Source of the DNA: Drosophila miranda
Taxonomy: Eukaryota; Arthropoda; Insecta; Diptera; Drosophilidae
Assembly: GCF_003369915.1 (NCBI RefSeq)
Contig: NC_046674.1
Coordinates: 30,259,657 to 30,323,656 of the forward strand
Reading direction: 5' to 3'
DNA length: 64,000 bases
Position numbers and translations under genes: made by a program
The notes under the pieces: generated by a model
What the model saw: only the letters and a program-made list of their open reading frames with translations
What the model was told of the DNA's origin: nothing
The model's database searches: none
Shown here: in pieces, positions 59,631 through 64,000 of the stretch
Position numbering within the stretch: the first letter of the stretch is position 1
How the letters are laid out: each line of letters begins with the position of its first letter

Positions 59631-60350
59631 TTAAATACAATTTGAAACTAGTATGTCTGATCATGGACAAGGAATGCATGAAGTCGGTGTTAAAATCACA
59701 CATGTTGCAAATATTGCAATTCAAATTGTTTTAAAACTCCAAGTAAAATGGTAGAGCTTTATGAAGGCTCGGATGACTAACGTCGATATCCTATGCAAAA
59801 GCCAGATACAACGTCTTGTGGTTGATTCCATGAATATGAAAATAGAGGATCATATGGGTCTTCAATTAGCACGAAAACAAATAGCATAACAAATAACAAA
59901 AATGGGCATTTATGGCATTATATCATCTTTAGTGATTAAATAGGTTTAGATGGCCCAGATAGTTCCAAGCAATATCTGAGAGATACATATCAGGGATCAG
60001 GGATCCTGTGTTATGCGATGTTTTGCCGGTAGAAATGTGGTAATGTGCGCATCATTTAGCTACTGATGAAAGATATGCTTCATCACAACCAGAACAAATA
60101 AAGAAATATATGTTGATATGATAAACACAGAGCTAATAGAGTTTGGTGGCAAGTTGTATGGCGGTGACAGAACTTTTTAGGAGGACTGTGCGTCATTATG
60201 CGGTGTACGGGTAACATAAATATACGGGTAACATAAATATATAACAGGAAGAAAAATACCTGTATTGAACTAGCCAGCATTAAGTGCGGACCTCAATCCC
60301 ATTGAACTCAATAGACAATGGAAATGCAGCGATATGGGGCCCATTTAAAT
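59630..60350 (+). pseudogene. Tc1-like transposase fossil
   Basis: The clearest trace is at 60262-60306, which reads VLN*PALSADLNPIE; this is the VLDWPALSPDLNPIE block around the second catalytic Asp of Tc1 transposases, with TAG in place of the Trp. Upstream at about 60115-60150 lies a DKHRANRVWW-like piece where the preceding catalytic block is expected. Before that the frame is full of stops and shifts. It is inactive. The inverted ends were not found. Confidence 0.6.
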
Positions 60351-60757
60351 ACATGCGCCCTTGAATCAATTGGTGATTGTACTTTTCTAATTTTGAAAAA
60401 ATTGTATGCACATATAATTCTTTATATGACATAGTTCAATAATTTCACGAATTATGTTTTTGAATACGTTATGCATTTTATTGGGTATACATATGTGAGT
60501 GGAGGGTGGCCGAAGATGCCAGATCCTTTGATAATATTAAGCGGCAAGCGGGCCAATTTTGTGCCAAAGTACTAGCTTGGAGGCAAAAGCGGTCTATACA
60601 CCGACTATGTCATGAAGTAACCGAACAGCGAGCTTAGCGATGCTGTTGTAAAGCAACGGATAACAAGAGCGAGCATTAATAAAATATAGATAATACGAGT
60701 AGAATCTCAGCACGAAATTGAGCGAGCAAATGCCACAAAAGCTACACAAAATGAGTT

Positions 60758-61182
60758 ATTCAGCCAGGCTCCGTTTTTCACATTCACAAAAGTCTTCCGA
60801 TTTACTTTTGAATACACATAAATTGGGGCTCCCGTTTTCACATTCCGCAAGATCTATTCATTTTCAAAATGAAAACATTTTCGTTGACGAAATTAAAAGT
60901 GAACGGCTTTTTATACAACGAAACGACCCTTAATTGCAAAAGGAAAAAAATAGATGACTTATTGATGCATTATTATAAACTTGACCCCAATATCAGGGTA
61001 ATTTAAATTTAGCCTTCTTTCTAAATAATTTTATTTTAATATTGGCCAGGGCAACAACAATTTTCGTTTTGGTGCAAACAGCAAAAATATGTGAAAACTG
61101 GAGAATCTTAAAACGAAAACGAAACGTTTTGGCTGAAAACGTAATCCGCAAAAGTAAATGAAAAAACGGAGCCTGCCTGAAT
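60758..61182. mobile_element. 0.43-kb inverted-repeat element (MITE-like)
   Basis: Left end ATTCAGCCAGGCTCCGTTTTT and right end (reverse complement) ATTCAGGCAGGCTCCGTTTTT, with the similarity continuing about 35 bp. A second copy of the CTCCCGTTTTCACATTC part occurs inside at about 60840. It has no coding capacity beyond a 71-codon frame and no clear target duplication. A second, end-only copy is at 57485. Confidence 0.6.
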
Positions 61183-61329
61183 ATGTAATAGCCCTGACAA
61201 GGTTATGAATTTATAATCGGGCACCGCCCGAACAGTAAACATAATTCATATGTATATTTATATTTTCAAATAAAGGGAAAGACTGTTTATCTTAAATATC
61301 CATATTACATGAAATTAAATATTTTCAAT

Positions 61330-63425
61330 ATTTAGCTGGCGAAAAACCTCTAGCTGAACCCTCCACTAGCGTGCCGGCTGGGCAATGGACACTGCCTTAT
61401 CCCGGACAAGGGTAATGCACTCTCGCTTGCTCTGTCCGAGACAATGCAGTGCCTGGCTCCCGATCTAAAGTTGAGGGAACTGAACCAGGGGCATGGCTAG
61501 AGGTGCTTGGCGGGCAGGCATAAAACGCTATGGCTTGGTTCCCCTGAAAAAACATCAACTACGTATGGACCTTCGGGCCAAATATGGAGCGGAGAGACGG
61601 TCAAACACGGGTTGGGATGTCAACCCGTGACTGCTACCAACGGCGGGCACGGGGAGGAGCAATCCTCTCTGCGTGTTGCCAGCGGTTACGCCTCTTACGC
61701 GGCGGGACCAGGCCGTATCAGTTGCAATACTACTGCCACAAAAAAGACTCTGCTCGTTGGGAAGGTCCAAAGCGTTCCAGGGAGGGGATGAAGGCTAAAG
61801 CCCAATACAAGGCGGTCCTCAAGATACAAAGCTGGCTCCAAGGAAAGGCGGATATCTCCCAGGAGGAGAAATCAAAGCCAGCACGTGCTGAGTAACAGGT
61901 AGAGGAGGGCCGTCCGTATTATGCTCAGATGCTTCAGATGCGAGCGTCGAATGGAGGATTCGCCAACAAGGTGGAGGAGATCCTGGCCAGCAAAAGGCAA
62001 CGCGCGACTGAGGCTACTGTTAAAGTCACTCCCGCGGGAAAGCGGCTGCGTGGACCCAAGGTGGCAACGCCTAAGAAAAAGACGACGAAGAAGCCCAGAC
62101 AAACAGACAACATGAATACAGTGTACAAAAGAAGTCTGATTTTGGAACTGATCGATCGCAGCGACGAGAACGCGAAGATGACTGCAGCACAGTGGAAGCT
62201 AGTCCACGCTCAGCTCGGGGAATCGCCCTTCTTGCGAATGGAATATGACCCAAAAGCTTCCATGCCTACCTTCCATGGCGCTGGTGCTGAAGGTGCCCCA
62301 GGTGGAAGCTCTGTGGGAGAGAGACAAGCTGGAGGTAGTAGACAGGGAGCTGATCCCGTCTATATCCCCATTGCAGTCCAAGTAGAGCAAGCACTTAAGC
62401 TGCTGCAGGTTCTACTCAACATCGGCAAGCAGGAACAGAACCGTCGTACTCGTATGAAACACCTTCGTAGGTCCCACCTCGTCAAACGTTCTACACCTAA
62501 CTCTCGAAACGGGAAAGAGTACTTTGGTATCTGGCTGAAGAGTCCTCGAAATACCATCCTTCTTAACATAGATCAGTACATTCAGGTTAAGTGCGGTTTC
62601 AAACACTCTTCGAAGAAAGCAGTCTATAGAAACCCTCGGAATACACACTGGCAAAAGTTTAAAAAGACAATCACTTCGAAGCTCGGGAATCCGGGCTCAG
62701 TGAAATCTGCGGAGGAAATAGAGAAGTATCAAGAGACCCTATCCAAGGAGTTACTGAATGCCTACCACGCATCGTGAAAACCTTCGAGCACAAAGAAGAA
62801 GTCCGAGCCACTCTCAAGGGTTAGAGACCGATAAGCCTTACCTCCTTTCTACTAAAAACACTGGGAAAGCTGCATATCCACATCAGGAATGAGGTAGGGG
62901 GACTGATGTCAGCTAACCAATATACTTATACAAAAGGAAAATCGGAGGAGACGGTACTGCACTCGTTACCAGCTACCAATATGCACTAGGAGTATTTGTT
63001 GATATTTCCGGAGCATTTAACAACGTGACTACGAAAGCAATAACAAACCGCATAGAAGCGAGCAACATACACCCAGCAATTAAACTTTATATAAAGAATC
63101 TCCTAAGTTGTATACGGGTGCAATCGGAGTGGGGCACTGCTTCCATAGTAAAAGGGGCACACATCAGGGTGGAGTCCTGTCGGCCCTCCTGTGGAATCTG
63201 GTGGACGACGACCTTATCCAGAGATTTTAAAGGAAGGCCGCAAAATATTGGCTTATGCAGATGACATAAGCATACCTATTACGAGTGTATGTTCATTGAC
63301 CCTCAGCTCCTTAATGGAATGGCAGATGAAGTAGCACTCAGTATCAACGCGGAAAAGACGGGCCTCATCCTCTTTAGCAAGAGGTACAAGGTACCAATAT
63401 GGACGCCCCCAAAAATCGACCATAT
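61330..63425 (+). mobile_element. LOA-like non-LTR retrotransposon, 3'-truncated copy
   Basis: Plus strand. The leftmost part is gag-like: broken frames, then an open stretch at 61929-62777 with a basic KKKTTKKPRQ segment. It then passes to RT: PISLTSFLLKTLGKLHIHIR, SANQYTYTKGKSEETVLHSL, VDISGAFNNVTTKAI and the catalytic LAYADDISI (YADD at 63254-63265), then INAEKTGLILFSKRYKVPIW. It stops abruptly near 63425, just where the minus-strand copy at 56.39 kb resumes (RKYKV..TPPK). Frameshifts and a missing RT end make it inactive. It is the same family as 55590-57130 but in opposite orientation. Confidence 0.75.
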
Positions 63426-63429
63426 ATAA

Positions 63430-63660
63430 GATATAAGAACTGATATAACCCCCCTACTGCACGCCTAATATATTACTTTACTAGTTTTTTGCTGAGTAAT
63501 GCAGTATTATTGACGTGAGTATTTATATATTTCTTCTATTAAGGCTTATTTAAGACAATAGCCATTCAAAATTCATCTCCTTTAATATTTCATATTTCTA
63601 CAGCATTTCGGCAAGCTATTTTCGATTTAAACTTCTGAGTTCATGATCTTTTACTTATTT
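63430..63660 (-). repeat. Repeat copy, inverted partner of 32385-32560
   Basis: Shares CTATTAAGGCTTATTTAAG, GACAATAGCCATT, ATCTCCTT and GGCAAGCT, and more weakly ATAACCCCC..CTACTGCAC, with the reverse complement of 32.4-32.56 kb. It abuts the truncated end of the retrotransposon copy. Confidence 0.65.
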
Positions 63661-64000
63661 CTCCACGCTTAAGATAAATACATATATGTTTGCAGTTGCT
63701 AAAATATCAAGCTCACAACAAGGGAAGCATTTCTATTGATATACATCCAAATATTAAGCAGCGTTTTTTTTTAGAAAAATTCAACCTAAAAGGCTGAATA
63801 GGCTATTAAATATATGTACATTAGTTAAGATACACTTTTTACATTAATTTAACATAGTCAGTGAGTGGCACAAGATGGCAAGTTGGCTAAATTTTCTCAA
63901 ATTTTGGAAAGCCTAAATCAATACGCACAAAAACTGACCGGCCTTTGTGATCCATTTTTTAAATTCACATTTTCTTTAAATTTACAACATTTACAAGCTA

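Overview
This is animal nuclear DNA from a fruit fly (genus Drosophila). The evidence is orthology of almost every gene to known Drosophila genes, short (about 55-100 bp) introns with GT..AG ends, DRE / Motif 1 / Motif 6 core-promoter words, CAG/CAA-rich reading frames, and fly-type transposon debris. The gene set (Pgd, bcn92, polyhomeotic, MAPk-Ak2, Rtel1, IntS6, lin-52) belongs to the X chromosome (Muller element A). A single polyhomeotic gene, where D. melanogaster has two in tandem, and a dispersed repeat ending in a TATACCC / GGGTATA word that I associate with the obscura group, suggest a species outside the melanogaster subgroup, probably of the obscura group. The species call is an inference.

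Layout. 1-2.2 kb: IntS6 (minus, C-terminus cut by the window edge). 6.4-9.8 kb: Rtel1 (plus, 7 exons). 11.6-12.4 kb: an uncharacterised intronless gene (plus). 12.9-13.6 kb: lin-52 (minus, 4 exons). 14.5-16 kb: a NANP-type HAD phosphatase (plus). 18.9-20.1 kb: MAPk-Ak2 (minus). 22.2-22.7 kb: bcn92 (plus), tail to tail with Pgd (23.1-25.8 kb, minus). 27.3-30.2 kb: D2hgdh (minus). 30.2-37 kb: gene-poor, with repeats and one decayed, intron-containing reading frame. 37-38.1 kb: an enkurin-domain gene (minus). 38.1-51.6 kb: the upstream region, 3.1-kb first intron and five coding exons of polyhomeotic (plus). 51.6-64 kb: no convincing gene but a dense transposon graveyard: an 0.85-kb inverted-repeat element with palindromic subterminal repeats and a long internal hairpin, two pieces of a LOA-like non-LTR retrotransposon in opposite orientation, a Tc1-like transposase fossil and a 0.43-kb inverted-repeat element.

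Functionally the genes are mostly housekeeping or regulatory: RNA processing (IntS6), genome stability (Rtel1), cell-cycle transcription (lin-52), sugar metabolism (Pgd, NANP-like), 2-hydroxyglutarate clearance (D2hgdh), Fe-S biogenesis (bcn92), stress kinase signalling (MAPk-Ak2) and Polycomb silencing (ph). They do not form one pathway. All exon boundaries were read by eye from splice signals, frame and family knowledge; 5' UTR exons were not determined. Nothing here amounts to a clearly new system. The most unusual non-genic structures are the palindrome-bearing element at 54.4-55.3 kb with its internal hairpin, and the decayed spliced frame at 34.7-35.3 kb.
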